This document shows, piece by piece, positions 1 to 5,696 of a DNA stretch of 5,696 nt. A program made the translations under genes and the position numbers. Position 1 is the first letter of the stretch, and each line of letters begins with the position of its first letter. The notes below the pieces were generated by a model. The model was not told the origin of the DNA, searched no databases, and was given only the letters and a program-made list of their open reading frames with translations. Origin of the DNA: Streptococcaceae bacterium (GTDB lineage: Bacteria > Bacillota > Bacilli > Lactobacillales > Streptococcaceae); NCBI GenBank assembly GCA_902836505.1, contig CADFQU010000074.1:1-5696 (forward strand), written 5' to 3'.

Positions 1-160
1 GTCGAACCTTTCTACCAGTGTCTTTAAGCCCTTGAAAAGCCTGGGGACTGGTCACCTCGTGGATATAGTGTTGGTCCACATACATGAGTTGGGGCTGGCC
101 TTCCTCACCGGTCACTACATGCCGTTCCCAGATTTTATCAAAAATTGATTCTCCTGCCAT
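1..160 (-). CDS. leuC: 3-isopropylmalate dehydratase large subunit, N-terminal fragment (cut by window edge)
   Basis: Only the first 53 codons are present; the gene continues beyond base 1. LeuC, with the small subunit LeuD, forms the cytoplasmic iron-sulphur isomerase that converts 2-isopropylmalate to 3-isopropylmalate in leucine synthesis. The visible N-terminus begins [16 protein letters not shown] and continues with a [15 protein letters not shown] stretch and a GRKVR stretch, the typical opening of this aconitase-family protein. The cysteine ligands of the 4Fe-4S cluster lie further on and cannot be seen. The ATG at 158-160 is supported by GGAGG at 166-170, five bases upstream. The stop codon of the preceding small gene (163-165) lies between that GGAGG and the start, leaving two bases between the genes, so the two are very likely translated from one message and coupled. 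The name is secure from sequence and context; completeness cannot be judged. Confidence 0.93.
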   Translation of the reverse strand, partial: MAGESIFDKIWERHVVTGEEGQPQLMYVDQHYIHEVTSPQAFQGLKDTGRKVR

Positions 161-162
161 CC

Positions 163-432
163 TTACCTCCATAAAGCGTAGAGTGTGTAAATTGTGAGAA
201 GGGTTCCTAAGAGCCAGGTGACCTTAAAATACCACTTCTGTGTCTTGTGATGAAAGAGGAGCCCTCCTATCCAAGCTCCTAGCCCTCCAACTGCAAAAGC
301 ATAAAAGAGCAAGGTCTTTTCTGGTATCCGCCAGGCATTTCTTTTGGCCTTTTCCTTATCAACTCCGTAGAGAATTCCTACGAAGAGATTCCATAGAAGG
401 ATCAAGCCAGTAATCATTCCTTTTACACTCAT
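163..432 (-). CDS. DUF1294 small membrane protein inside the leucine operon
   Basis: An 89-residue protein with three predicted membrane segments at about residues 7-24, 41-60 and 69-87. It carries DUF1294 hallmarks: D25-K26 followed by WRIPE (34-38), a GGLGAW stretch (49-54), and HHKTQKWYF (61-69) between the second and third segments. No biochemical function is established for this family as far as I know, and nothing in the sequence reveals one. The ATG (430-432) overlaps the leuB TGA in an ATGA arrangement, and I see no good Shine-Dalgarno sequence upstream, so translation probably depends on ribosomes finishing leuB. Its stop lies just inside the leuC ribosome-binding region. It must therefore be co-transcribed with leuABC, which hints at a link to leucine or branched-chain metabolism but does not prove one; it may simply be a passenger. 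Family assignment is fairly sure, role unknown. Confidence 0.85.
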   Translation of the reverse strand: MSVKGMITGLILLWNLFVGILYGVDKEKAKRNAWRIPEKTLLFYAFAVGGLGAWIGGLLFHHKTQKWYFKVTWLLGTLLTIYTLYALWR

Positions 433-1466
433 AATCGTTTTATAATCTCATCTGTCATTTCTGTTGTCGAAGCACTTCCCCCTAGGTCACTCGTAAAGAT
501 CCCTGCAGCAAGAGTAGTTTCCACTGCCTTTTCAATGCGACTAGCATCTTCTTCTCGATTAAAACTTTCTCGCATCATCATGGCAACAGAGAGGATCATC
601 GAGACTGGATTCGCTACGCCTTGACCTGCAATATCTGGAGCTGATCCATGAATAGGCTCATACATGCTTGGACCTGACTCTGAATGGCTAGCCGATGGCA
701 TAACCCCAAGAGTGCCAGACAAGACACTGGACTCATCTGAGAGGATATCACCAAAGAGGTTTTCCGTCACGATGACATCAAAGCGAGATGGATTGGTAAT
801 CATGAGCATGGCTGCTGAGTCTACCAACTGGTGCTCCAAGGTCACATCCGGGAAGTCTTGAGCAACTCGATCAGCTACTTTTCTCCAAAGCTTGGAGGTT
901 GCGAGGACATTTTGTTTATCAATACTGGTGACTTTTTTGCGACGGCCACGCGCAATCTCAAAAGCCTTCCGCACAATTCGCTCCACTTCTTCAACCGAGT
1001 AGTCGTTGATATCCCGTGCTTGATTTTCTTCTAAGATATGCTCTCCGAAGTAGATCCCGCCAGTGAGCTCGCGAACCACTACGAAGTCCACACCTTGAAT
1101 GCGCTCCTCCTTCAAAGGAGACAAGTGCTTGAGGGCATCATAGATTTTAACCGGACGAATGTTGGCATAAAGGTTGAGCTCCTTACGAAGAGCTAACAAG
1201 CCTTGCTCCGGACGAATCGGGGCTTGGTCATACTGGGGACTTCCGATAGCCGCTAAGAGAATGGCATCCGCTTCCTTGCTAGCTTCTAGAGTAGAAGCTG
1301 GTAGAGGATGACCAACCGCGTCAATCCCTGCTCCACCAAATGGATGCGCTTGGACTGAATAGTCAAAATTTGTTTTTTCTGCCACTGCTTTCAGTACGGA
1401 CAGGCCAGCCTCCATGATCTCTGGTCCTATTCCGTCTCCTGCAAGGGCGACAATCTTCTTCGTCAT
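429..1466 (-). CDS. leuB: 3-isopropylmalate dehydrogenase
   Basis: A 345-residue cytoplasmic enzyme of normal family length. It oxidises and decarboxylates 3-isopropylmalate with NAD+ to 2-oxoisocaproate, the keto acid precursor of leucine. The N-terminus has GDGIGPEI (10-17). Substrate-binding residues known from the family are in their expected places: R94, R104, R132 and Y139 (in VVRELTGGIYFGE), K184, and the metal-binding aspartates D216, D240 and D244 (in TENLFGDILSDE). The NAD-binding loop GSAPDIAGQGVANP spans 274-287 and points to NAD+ rather than NADP+ use. The ATG is supported by AGGAG at 1473-1477, six bases upstream. The leuA TAA (1478-1480) directly abuts this motif, leaving 11 bases between the genes. 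The 3' end overlaps the DUF1294 gene by four bases. Nothing is missing or frameshifted. Confidence 0.97.
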   Translation of the reverse strand: MTKKIVALAGDGIGPEIMEAGLSVLKAVAEKTNFDYSVQAHPFGGAGIDAVGHPLPASTLEASKEADAILLAAIGSPQYDQAPIRPEQGLLALRKELNLYANIRPVKIYDALKHLSPLKEERIQGVDFVVVRELTGGIYFGEHILEENQARDINDYSVEEVERIVRKAFEIARGRRKKVTSIDKQNVLATSKLWRKVADRVAQDFPDVTLEHQLVDSAAMLMITNPSRFDVIVTENLFGDILSDESSVLSGTLGVMPSASHSESGPSMYEPIHGSAPDIAGQGVANPVSMILSVAMMMRESFNREEDASRIEKAVETTLAAGIFTSDLGGSASTTEMTDEIIKRL

Positions 1467-1477
1467 AGTCTTCTCCT

Positions 1478-3040
1478 TTAGGCATCGGGCAGATCACGAT
1501 AGGATACAATGTGGCCAATCTCTCCAGCATTCTCTTTTTGCACCAAGGTATTGGCATTGATATAGGCAATTGCTGAGGCCTTCAATACGTCAAAGTCTAA
1601 ACCAGAAGCGTTAAAGATAGTATCCGTCGCTTCATTCTCAACAGTAACCAGCACACGTGCTTGGGCATCAATCCCATCTGTCACCGCATCAATGCTATAA
1701 GAAGTCAGACGAACTTCTTGGTGGAAGAATTGATCAATAGCGTTAAAGATTGCTTCCACTGAACCTTGACCTTTGGCAAGGTATTCAAGAATTTCACCAT
1801 CTTCATTTTTCAGACTGACTGCTGCAGTGATGCTTTCATCTTCATTGGTTGTGAGGCGAAGATCATCAAAGTGGAATCCTTCTGGATTTTCCACTGCTGT
1901 TCCAGCGACTAGGGCACGAATATCAGCATCTGTGATCTCGTGTTTCTTATCTGCCAGAGATTTGAACTTAGCAAACAATGGCTGGATGTCTTCTTCTGTG
2001 AATTCCAGTCCCAAGTCATGCAGTTTTTCGACAAAGGCATGACGCCCGGACAATTTTCCAAGAGGGAGGCTGTTGCTCTTAACACCCACCAACTCAGGCG
2101 TGATGATTTCATAGGTAAGAGGATTTTTAAGAACTCCATCTTGGTGAATCCCAGACTCGTGTGAGAAGGCATTGCCACCAACAACCGCCTTGTTTTTAGG
2201 AATTGGAATCCCAGAGTAACGAGAGACCAACTCAGAGGTGTTGATGGTTTCATTGAGGACAATCGGACTCTCCGCTTGGAAATAGTCTTCGCGAATATTA
2301 AGGGCGACCGCTACTTCTTCAAGTGCCGCATTGCCGGCCCGTTCCCCGATGCCATTGATGGTTCCTTCGACACGACCAGCTCCATTCTTGACAGCGGCGA
2401 GGCTATTCGCCACCGCCATTCCTAGATCATCATGGCAATGAGGGGAATAAATAATCTCACGATCTGTCTTGACATGGTCGATCAAGTATTTGAAAATAGC
2501 TCCGTACTCTGCTGGTGTCGTGAAACCGACTGTATCAGGAATATTGATGTAGCTAGCCCCAGCATCGACCGCAGTCTGAACGACTTGCAAGAGGAAATCC
2601 AATTCTGTCCGAGTCGCATCTTCCGGTGAGAACTCCACAATCTCAAACTTAGAACGTGCGTAAGAGACGTGCTCTTTGATAGCCTCAAGAATTTCTTCCT
2701 TGGTCTTGTTGAGTTTAAACTCTCGGTGAATCGGACTGGTTGCGATAAAGACGTGAACTTGCGGATACTTGGCATCTTTCAAGGCTTCATAGCAAGCATC
2801 GATATCGGATTTAACGGAGCGAGCCAAACCTGTCACAGCAGTCTTTGTCAAGACCTTCGCAATCTCCTGCACAGCTGTGAAGGAATCCGGACTAGCTGCA
2901 GGAAAACCAGCCTCAATAGCAGAAATGCCCCATTTTTCCAATTGCTTGGCAATGGCAATCTTTTCTTTAATGGAGAAATTGACTCCTGGAGTCTGTTCAC
3001 CGTCCCGAAGACTGGTATCTAAAAATTCAACTTTACGCAT
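1478..3040 (-). CDS. leuA: 2-isopropylmalate synthase
   Basis: A 520-residue protein, the usual length for the long leucine-sensitive form. It condenses acetyl-CoA with 2-oxoisovalerate to 2-isopropylmalate, the first committed step of leucine synthesis. The catalytic TIM barrel (about 1-270) opens with [13 protein letters not shown], carrying R12 and metal ligand D13. HCHDDLG gives H201 and H203, and [11 protein letters not shown] gives N237 as the other expected metal ligands. The linker region has HESGIHQDG (294-302) and GKLSGRHAF (328-336). The C-terminal part (about 390-520) is the regulatory domain that binds leucine, including [13 protein letters not shown] (424-436), so feedback inhibition is likely. 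The ATG is supported by AGGAG at 3046-3050, five bases upstream. It is the first structural gene after the leader and attenuator at 3041-3300 and is followed 11 bases later by leuB. Intact. Confidence 0.97.
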   Translation of the reverse strand: MRKVEFLDTSLRDGEQTPGVNFSIKEKIAIAKQLEKWGISAIEAGFPAASPDSFTAVQEIAKVLTKTAVTGLARSVKSDIDACYEALKDAKYPQVHVFIATSPIHREFKLNKTKEEILEAIKEHVSYARSKFEIVEFSPEDATRTELDFLLQVVQTAVDAGASYINIPDTVGFTTPAEYGAIFKYLIDHVKTDREIIYSPHCHDDLGMAVANSLAAVKNGAGRVEGTINGIGERAGNAALEEVAVALNIREDYFQAESPIVLNETINTSELVSRYSGIPIPKNKAVVGGNAFSHESGIHQDGVLKNPLTYEIITPELVGVKSNSLPLGKLSGRHAFVEKLHDLGLEFTEEDIQPLFAKFKSLADKKHEITDADIRALVAGTAVENPEGFHFDDLRLTTNEDESITAAVSLKNEDGEILEYLAKGQGSVEAIFNAIDQFFHQEVRLTSYSIDAVTDGIDAQARVLVTVENEATDTIFNASGLDFDVLKASAIAYINANTLVQKENAGEIGHIVSYRDLPDA

Positions 3041-3067
3041 AGGGTCTCCTCTTTTCTAAACATAGTG

Positions 3068-3108
3068 AATAAAATAAAAACATCTCGCTAGTTACCTAAG
3101 CGAGATGT
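3068..3108 (-). terminator. Attenuator terminator hairpin upstream of leuA
   Basis: Read on the minus strand, ACATCTCGCT (3108-3099) pairs perfectly with AGCGAGATGT (3089-3080), followed at once by TTTTATTTTATT (3079-3068). The nine-base loop may tighten further: if one T is bulged, TAG pairs with CTA around a GTAA (GNRA-type) tetraloop. This is a textbook intrinsic terminator, placed after the leader peptide and only 27 bases before the leuA start. It therefore makes sense only as a regulated attenuator, not as the end of an upstream operon. Its 5' arm can instead join the antiterminator pairing with 3117-3129. Confidence 0.93.
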
Positions 3109-3129
3109 CTTGTTACTCCCGCTTGGTAA
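3092..3129 (-). promoter_or_regulatory. Antiterminator pairing competing with the attenuator
   Basis: On the minus strand TTACCAAGCGGGA (3129-3117) can pair with TCTCGCTTAGGTAA (3105-3092) as 13 base pairs, including one G-U, with a single bulged A and an 11-base loop. The second strand contains most of the 5' arm of the terminator at 3080-3108, so the two structures exclude each other. Found by hand alignment; no folding energies were computed. Confidence 0.75.
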
Positions 3130-3166
3130 GCCAAACAGGACTAATGCTTTTGCACTAGCCCGAGTA
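3114..3166 (-). promoter_or_regulatory. Protective leader structure overlapping the leader peptide end
   Basis: Three helices can form together on the minus-strand RNA. Hairpin one pairs GG and CTAGTGC (3160-3152) with GCATTAG and CC (3147-3138), with loop AAAA and one bulged T; it covers the leader stop codon. Hairpin two pairs GTTTGG (3136-3131) with CCAAGC (3126-3121). A closing helix pairs TACTC (3166-3162) with GAGTA (3118-3114). Together these hold the upstream antiterminator strand (3129-3117), which would leave the terminator free to form. A ribosome stalled on the Leu codons just upstream would cover the TACTC strand. The pairings are visible; the mechanism is inferred. Confidence 0.6.
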
Positions 3167-3208
3167 CCTCAACAACAAAGCAAATTGAATAAACTTAGCT
3201 GTTTTCAT
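3155..3208 (-). CDS. leuL: Leucine operon leader peptide (attenuation control peptide)
   Basis: A 17-codon reading frame, MKTAKFIQFALLLRYSG, ending in TAG (3157-3155). It has a good Shine-Dalgarno sequence, AAAGGAG (3225-3219), ten bases before the ATG, and starts about 30 bases after the predicted transcription start. Residues 11-13 are three consecutive Leu codons, all TTG (3178-3170), followed by the usually rare Arg codon AGG. These are the only Leu codons in the peptide. The peptide itself probably has no function; its translation senses charged leucyl-tRNA. When leucine is scarce the ribosome should stall at the Leu run and allow the antiterminator (3092-3129) to form; when leucine is plentiful it finishes, and the terminator at 3068-3108 stops transcription before leuA. 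It is too short for most gene callers. Position, ribosome binding site, codon run and downstream alternative hairpins all agree. Confidence 0.88.
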   Translation of the reverse strand: MKTAKFIQFALLLRYSG

Positions 3209-3218
3209 GTTTGACTTT

Positions 3219-3225
3219 CTCCTTT
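3219..3225 (-). promoter_or_regulatory. Ribosome binding site of the leader peptide
   Basis: AAAGGAG on the minus strand, ten bases before the leader ATG (3208-3206). It is as strong as the sites of leuA and leuB, and is the main evidence that the 17-codon frame is translated. Confidence 0.8.
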
Positions 3226-3244
3226 GATTGATGTCTTGTTTAGT

Positions 3245-3273
3245 ATTTTAGCATAGGGAAAATAGAATGTCAA
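3245..3273 (-). promoter_or_regulatory. Sigma-A promoter of the leucine operon
   Basis: On the minus strand a perfect TTGACA -35 (3273-3268) is separated by 17 bases from TAAAAT (3250-3245). A TG one base before the -10 makes it an extended -10 promoter. Transcription should start at about 3237-3240. It sits after the terminator of the upstream operon and before the leader peptide. The strong consensus fits a promoter controlled mainly by repression and attenuation. Confidence 0.92.
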
Positions 3274-3274
3274 G

Positions 3275-3299
3275 AATTTTCTACAATATTCTGAATTTT
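3275..3299 (-). promoter_or_regulatory. Putative CodY binding sequence at the leu promoter
   Basis: The CodY consensus is AATTTTCWGAAAATT. AAAATTCAGAATATT (3299-3285) matches 12 of 15 positions. ATATTGTAGAAAATT (3289-3275) matches 11 of 15, including all six of the right half. The two copies are offset by ten bases and end one base before the -35 box, where bound CodY would hinder RNA polymerase. CodY is known to repress branched-chain amino acid genes in streptococci and relatives. The region is AT-rich, so chance matches are possible. Confidence 0.5.
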
Positions 3300-3307
3300 T
3301 TGAATAG

Positions 3308-3346
3308 AAACAAAATAAAGGCGAAAGTCGATTTCTTACTTTCGCC
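3308..3346 (-). terminator. Rho-independent terminator after the ypmS homologue
   Basis: On the minus strand GGCGAAAGT (3346-3338) pairs perfectly with ACTTTCGCC (3328-3320) around a nine-base loop, followed by TTTATTTTGTTT. It begins eight bases after the stop codon of the DUF2140 gene and so ends the pyrC-side transcript, separating it from the leucine promoter. Confidence 0.9.
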
Positions 3347-3354
3347 TAATCTTC

Positions 3355-4011
3355 TTATTTTTTCCTGTAGAGATCAAAGATGATTTGATCATTGTATAGA
3401 TCAATGGTATTGGCCTTGACATAAAAATCCATCTCGTTTTTAATCTTGGCTAGCTCGATCTTGATCGTCGCTTCTTTGCTATCAATGGTTACAAAGTCAG
3501 GTAAATCCTTGTTTGTAGATAGCATCTGCATCACGGTCTTCTTAGGAAGTTTCAAGGTCCCAACTGAAAAATCCTTGAGGGTCAAGAGGATACTTCCATC
3601 CTCTAGCTTACTTGGCTGAAAATAGATATAGAGCGGGTACTCCTTTCCTAAAAAATCCATCTTCCCCTCTAGTAACATCTGTTGATTGTCTGCATACAGT
3701 TGATAGTCACTCAAATGATAACTTTTCAGCATGACCTTGATGGTTTCATTTAGTTGAGCCCTGGTTGTGGTCATACTGCCGATCTTGACATCTCCTCCTT
3801 GGCTAGGAGTCTGTAGTTGCCGGACATCCTCTCGTACCGTTGAGAAACGAGTCCATATGACTAGACTTGTAGCGAATAAGAAACTGACCAAGCCTAGAAA
3901 GAGCCATTTCCAGATGTTGATCGGCGTTTTTTCTCGTCTCTCCTTAAAATGAGGTCCTGTGGTTGGTGGCTTAACCTTCTTTTCACTCGAACCATTTTTT
4001 CTCAGTTGCAT
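3355..4011 (-). CDS. ypmS: YpmS family (DUF2140) membrane protein
   Basis: A 218-residue protein with a basic, hydrophilic N-terminus (1-30), one membrane segment at about 33-54 and a long outward-facing domain, consistent with a single-pass anchored protein. The stretch from about 85 to 200 (NETIKVMLKSY, LEGKMDFLGKEYPLYIYFQP, LTLKDFSVGTLKLPKKTVMQML) is recognisable as the YpmS/DUF2140 family. Its biochemical role is not established to my knowledge. The start is backed by GGAG (4022-4019) seven bases upstream and lies inside the preceding hydrolase gene, overlapping it by 29 bases in another frame. The same hydrolase-then-YpmS order occurs in Bacillus subtilis as ypmR-ypmS, suggesting that the two proteins act together at the cell surface. 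A terminator follows eight bases after the stop. Confidence 0.88.
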   Translation of the reverse strand: MQLRKNGSSEKKVKPPTTGPHFKERREKTPINIWKWLFLGLVSFLFATSLVIWTRFSTVREDVRQLQTPSQGGDVKIGSMTTTRAQLNETIKVMLKSYHLSDYQLYADNQQMLLEGKMDFLGKEYPLYIYFQPSKLEDGSILLTLKDFSVGTLKLPKKTVMQMLSTNKDLPDFVTIDSKEATIKIELAKIKNEMDFYVKANTIDLYNDQIIFDLYRKK

Positions 4012-4822
4012 GTATTTTCTCCAGTACGGCTTCTTTCACGATCTCGTAGCCTGTATGATTGGGATGGAAACTATCCTCATCATACAAGGCATCATTGGTC
4101 ACAGTCTCTTTTCCTAATTCGGATTCTGTCACCCCACTCTTGCCATCAATACCCTTATAGAGGAGGTCATTGATTGGAACAAAGTAGACGTCATGATAGG
4201 CAGAGAGGGTCTCCTCCGTTCTTTGGTTCCATTGATCGACAAGGCTCTGCAATTCCGTTAGATCGGGGAAGTTGAGATACAAGGGATTATAGATCCCCAC
4301 CACGTAAATGGGTAAATCAGGATTGTCCTTGCGGGCCAATTCGATGATCTGCTTGAGATTTTTCACGTAAGTCTTAGACGGCTTATCAAAGCGATCCAGA
4401 TCTAAGTTGCTGGTATCCTCAAGAATGGCCTTTCGCAGATCATTGCCCCCGACAGTGATGGTCAGTAACTGAGCCTGCTTGAGATCCTTTCGAATCTCCT
4501 TTTTCTCCTGCATACGTGTCAAAATTTGACTGCTGGTATTGCCAGATACACCATAGTTAATCGCTTTGAATTCAAGACCTGTTTCATTGGTCAAACTCTG
4601 GGCAAGAAGAGGAACAAAGCCTCCTTGATTGGTGCTATCTCCTACGCCTTTCGTCAAGGAATCCCCAATCGCTACATAGGTGACTGTCTTTTTTGGGGCA
4701 CTTGCTGTTGGTTTGGTCATCACTGGTTCTGCCGGAGGAAGGAGCCAATTGACCAGGAAAAAGCAGACCAGAAAAGTGACCAAACAATACAAGATCATTT
4801 CTAGTATTTTTCTACTATTCAT
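3983..4822 (-). CDS. Membrane-anchored SGNH/GDSL hydrolase (YpmR-like lipase/acylhydrolase)
   Basis: A 279-residue protein from the chosen start. An N-terminal hydrophobic segment (about 6-28) after a short basic stretch acts as an anchor or uncleaved signal, placing the enzyme outside the membrane. The SGNH blocks are complete: IGDSLTKG with nucleophile S55, NYGVSGNTS as block II, VGGND with N127, and DEDSFHPN with D250 and H253 as the catalytic acid and base. It should be an active esterase or lipase-like enzyme; the natural substrate is unknown. Start choice: ATG at 4822 has GAGGAG (4831-4826) just upstream, though only three bases away. An in-frame ATG at 4849 would add nine residues (MNGWTNEEY) ahead of the basic stretch and has only a weak upstream purine run. 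It lies shortly after pyrC with no terminator between, and overlaps the YpmS gene at its 3' end, so the three are probably co-transcribed. Confidence 0.9.
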   Translation of the reverse strand: MNSRKILEMILYCLVTFLVCFFLVNWLLPPAEPVMTKPTASAPKKTVTYVAIGDSLTKGVGDSTNQGGFVPLLAQSLTNETGLEFKAINYGVSGNTSSQILTRMQEKKEIRKDLKQAQLLTITVGGNDLRKAILEDTSNLDLDRFDKPSKTYVKNLKQIIELARKDNPDLPIYVVGIYNPLYLNFPDLTELQSLVDQWNQRTEETLSAYHDVYFVPINDLLYKGIDGKSGVTESELGKETVTNDALYDEDSFHPNHTGYEIVKEAVLEKIHATEKKWFE

Positions 4823-4825
4823 ATA

Positions 4826-4831
4826 CTCCTC
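4826..4831 (-). promoter_or_regulatory. Ribosome binding site deciding the hydrolase start
   Basis: GAGGAG on the minus strand, three bases before ATG 4822-4820. It favours this start over the ATG at 4849, which has only a weak purine stretch upstream. The short spacing leaves some doubt. Confidence 0.55.
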
Positions 4832-4879
4832 ATTCGTCCAGCCGTTCATTTAGTTTTCTTGATTCTCTTTTAATTCAGT

Positions 4880-5696
4880 TTAGGCTTGGTAGACAATCTT
4901 GCCCTGGCAGATGGTATAGGCTACTTGTCCCTTGAGGGATTCTCCAACAAATGGGGAATTGGCTGCCTTGGAGGCAAAATGATCAGACACCAGACGGTCA
5001 GCAGTCGGATCAAAGATCACAATATCCGCTGGTCCACCGACTTCCAAATAACCCGCTTCAAAGTTATATAATTTAGCGGGATTATAGGTCATTTTTTCTA
5101 ACAGTTCCATCAAGCCGAGCTCTCCTGCATGGACCAAATAGGTCAACCCAAGCGATAAAGAGGTCTCTAATCCTGTCATGCCGGAAGGAGCCTTGGTGAT
5201 ATCGGCTACGTTCTTTTCATCCGCATGATGAGGCGCGTGGTCCGTTGCAATCACAGAAATCACTCCTGACTTCAAGCCTTCGATGACTGCGCGACGGTCC
5301 TCTTCTCGACGAAGAGGCGGATTCATCTTTGCATTGCTTCCCTTAGACAACAAGAGGTCTTCCGTCTTAGAAAAATGCTGAGGAGCTACTTCTGCTGTCA
5401 CAGGAGCGCCGATTGCTTGGGCAAACTCAACTACCTTGACACTCTCAGCTTTAGAAAGGTGTTGGATGTGGAGGTGGCCTCCTGTCGCATGAGCAATCAT
5501 AGCATCACGCGCCGCCATAGAGTATTCTGCTACACCAGTCGCACCGCAAACCTTGAAGTGTTCCCGAGCAATATGCTCATTGAGTCCTAGTATACCGTTC
5601 AACTCTGGATCTTCTTCGTGGAGACTAATGAAGGTCCCCAGACGTTTTGCTTCTTCCAAGGCTTGACGAACTACCTTGGTACTTTGCAACGGAATC
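4880..5696 (-). CDS. pyrC: Dihydroorotase, C-terminal part (5' end outside the window)
   Basis: The frame is open to the window edge, giving about 271 C-terminal residues of a protein that is normally about 420-430 long. Dihydroorotase is the cytoplasmic zinc enzyme that interconverts carbamoyl-aspartate and dihydroorotate in pyrimidine synthesis. Counting from the Leu codon at 5689-5687 as residue 1, visible signatures are: SLHEEDP with H24, HLHIQHLS with H77, NPPLR with N123, ATDHAPH with catalytic D150 and H154, and PSGMTGLET (168-176). These are the second metal-site histidines and substrate-binding residues of the class I enzyme. The N-terminal HxH metal motif lies beyond the window. The TTG at 5689 is not the true start, because homology (IP before LQSTKVV) continues through it. 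The stop TAA is 57 bases before the chosen start of the hydrolase gene, with no terminator between. Confidence 0.95.
   Translation of the reverse strand, partial: IPLQSTKVVRQALEEAKRLGTFISLHEEDPELNGILGLNEHIAREHFKVCGATGVAEYSMAARDAMIAHATGGHLHIQHLSKAESVKVVEFAQAIGAPVTAEVAPQHFSKTEDLLLSKGSNAKMNPPLRREEDRRAVIEGLKSGVISVIATDHAPHHADEKNVADITKAPSGMTGLETSLSLGLTYLVHAGELGLMELLEKMTYNPAKLYNFEAGYLEVGGPADIVIFDPTADRLVSDHFASKAANSPFVGESLKGQVAYTICQGKIVYQA

Noticed and set aside
1773..2262. Open frames on the plus strand and in another minus-strand frame within leuA
   Set aside because: They lie wholly inside a clearly coding, conserved gene, encode low-complexity or unrecognisable proteins and lack convincing ribosome binding sites.
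3061..3240. A T-box riboswitch upstream of leuA, suggested by GGTACTCGGGC followed by a terminator
   Set aside because: The conserved T-box bulge sequence (AGGGTGGNACCGCG) is absent, and the distance from the promoter to the terminator is too short for a specifier stem. The GGTAC bases lie inside the leader peptide frame.
3320..3350. The hairpin at 3320-3346 acting as a terminator for plus-strand transcription
   Set aside because: On the plus strand the stem is followed by TAATCTTCTT rather than an immediate T run, and no plus-strand gene ends there.
4820..4849. ATG at 4849 as the hydrolase start
   Set aside because: It adds nine residues before the basic, hydrophobic N-terminus and has only a weak purine stretch upstream, whereas 4822 has GAGGAG. 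Not excluded, because the spacing at 4822 is short.
5687..5689. TTG as the start codon of pyrC
   Set aside because: The frame stays open to the window edge, the residues before it continue dihydroorotase homology, and about 150 N-terminal residues including the first metal motif would be missing.
1..5696. Mobile element, CRISPR array, phage or defence system
   Set aside because: No inverted-repeat-flanked transposase, no regularly spaced repeats and no recognisable defence protein. All long frames belong to conserved chromosomal genes.

Overview
The window reads as chromosomal DNA from a Streptococcus, probably of the oral sanguinis/parasanguinis type. This rests on the close streptococcal character of LeuA, LeuB and PyrC, the low-to-moderate GC content, the AGGAG-type ribosome binding sites, and a leucine operon with a small DUF1294 gene between leuB and leuC. 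The genus call is recognition from memory, not a search. Every gene found lies on the minus strand, so transcription runs from high to low coordinates.

Layout in the direction of transcription. First comes the 3' part of pyrC (dihydroorotase, pyrimidine synthesis), cut by the window edge. It is followed by a membrane-anchored SGNH/GDSL hydrolase and a YpmS/DUF2140 membrane protein, whose genes overlap by 29 bases. A rho-independent terminator at 3308-3346 ends this group. After it comes a 314-base control region (3041-3354) and then the leucine operon: leuA, leuB, a small DUF1294 membrane protein, and the first 53 codons of leuC, which runs off the window.

The most informative part is the control region. 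It holds a near-consensus extended -10 sigma-A promoter with CodY-box-like sequence directly upstream of the -35. Next is an unlisted 17-codon leader peptide, MKTAKFIQFALLLRYSG, with three consecutive Leu (TTG) codons and its own Shine-Dalgarno sequence. Last is a strong terminator hairpin before leuA, with a mutually exclusive antiterminator pairing upstream. This is the layout of ribosome-mediated transcription attenuation responding to charged leucyl-tRNA. No T-box was found.

Within the leucine operon the genes are tightly packed. The leuA stop codon abuts and partly merges with the leuB Shine-Dalgarno sequence, leuB and the DUF1294 gene share an ATGA overlap, and the DUF1294 stop lies between the leuC Shine-Dalgarno core and its start. 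LeuA makes 2-isopropylmalate, LeuC (with LeuD, outside the window) isomerises it, and LeuB oxidises it towards leucine. The rest of the window is ordinary conserved housekeeping sequence; I see no mobile element, CRISPR array or RNA gene.
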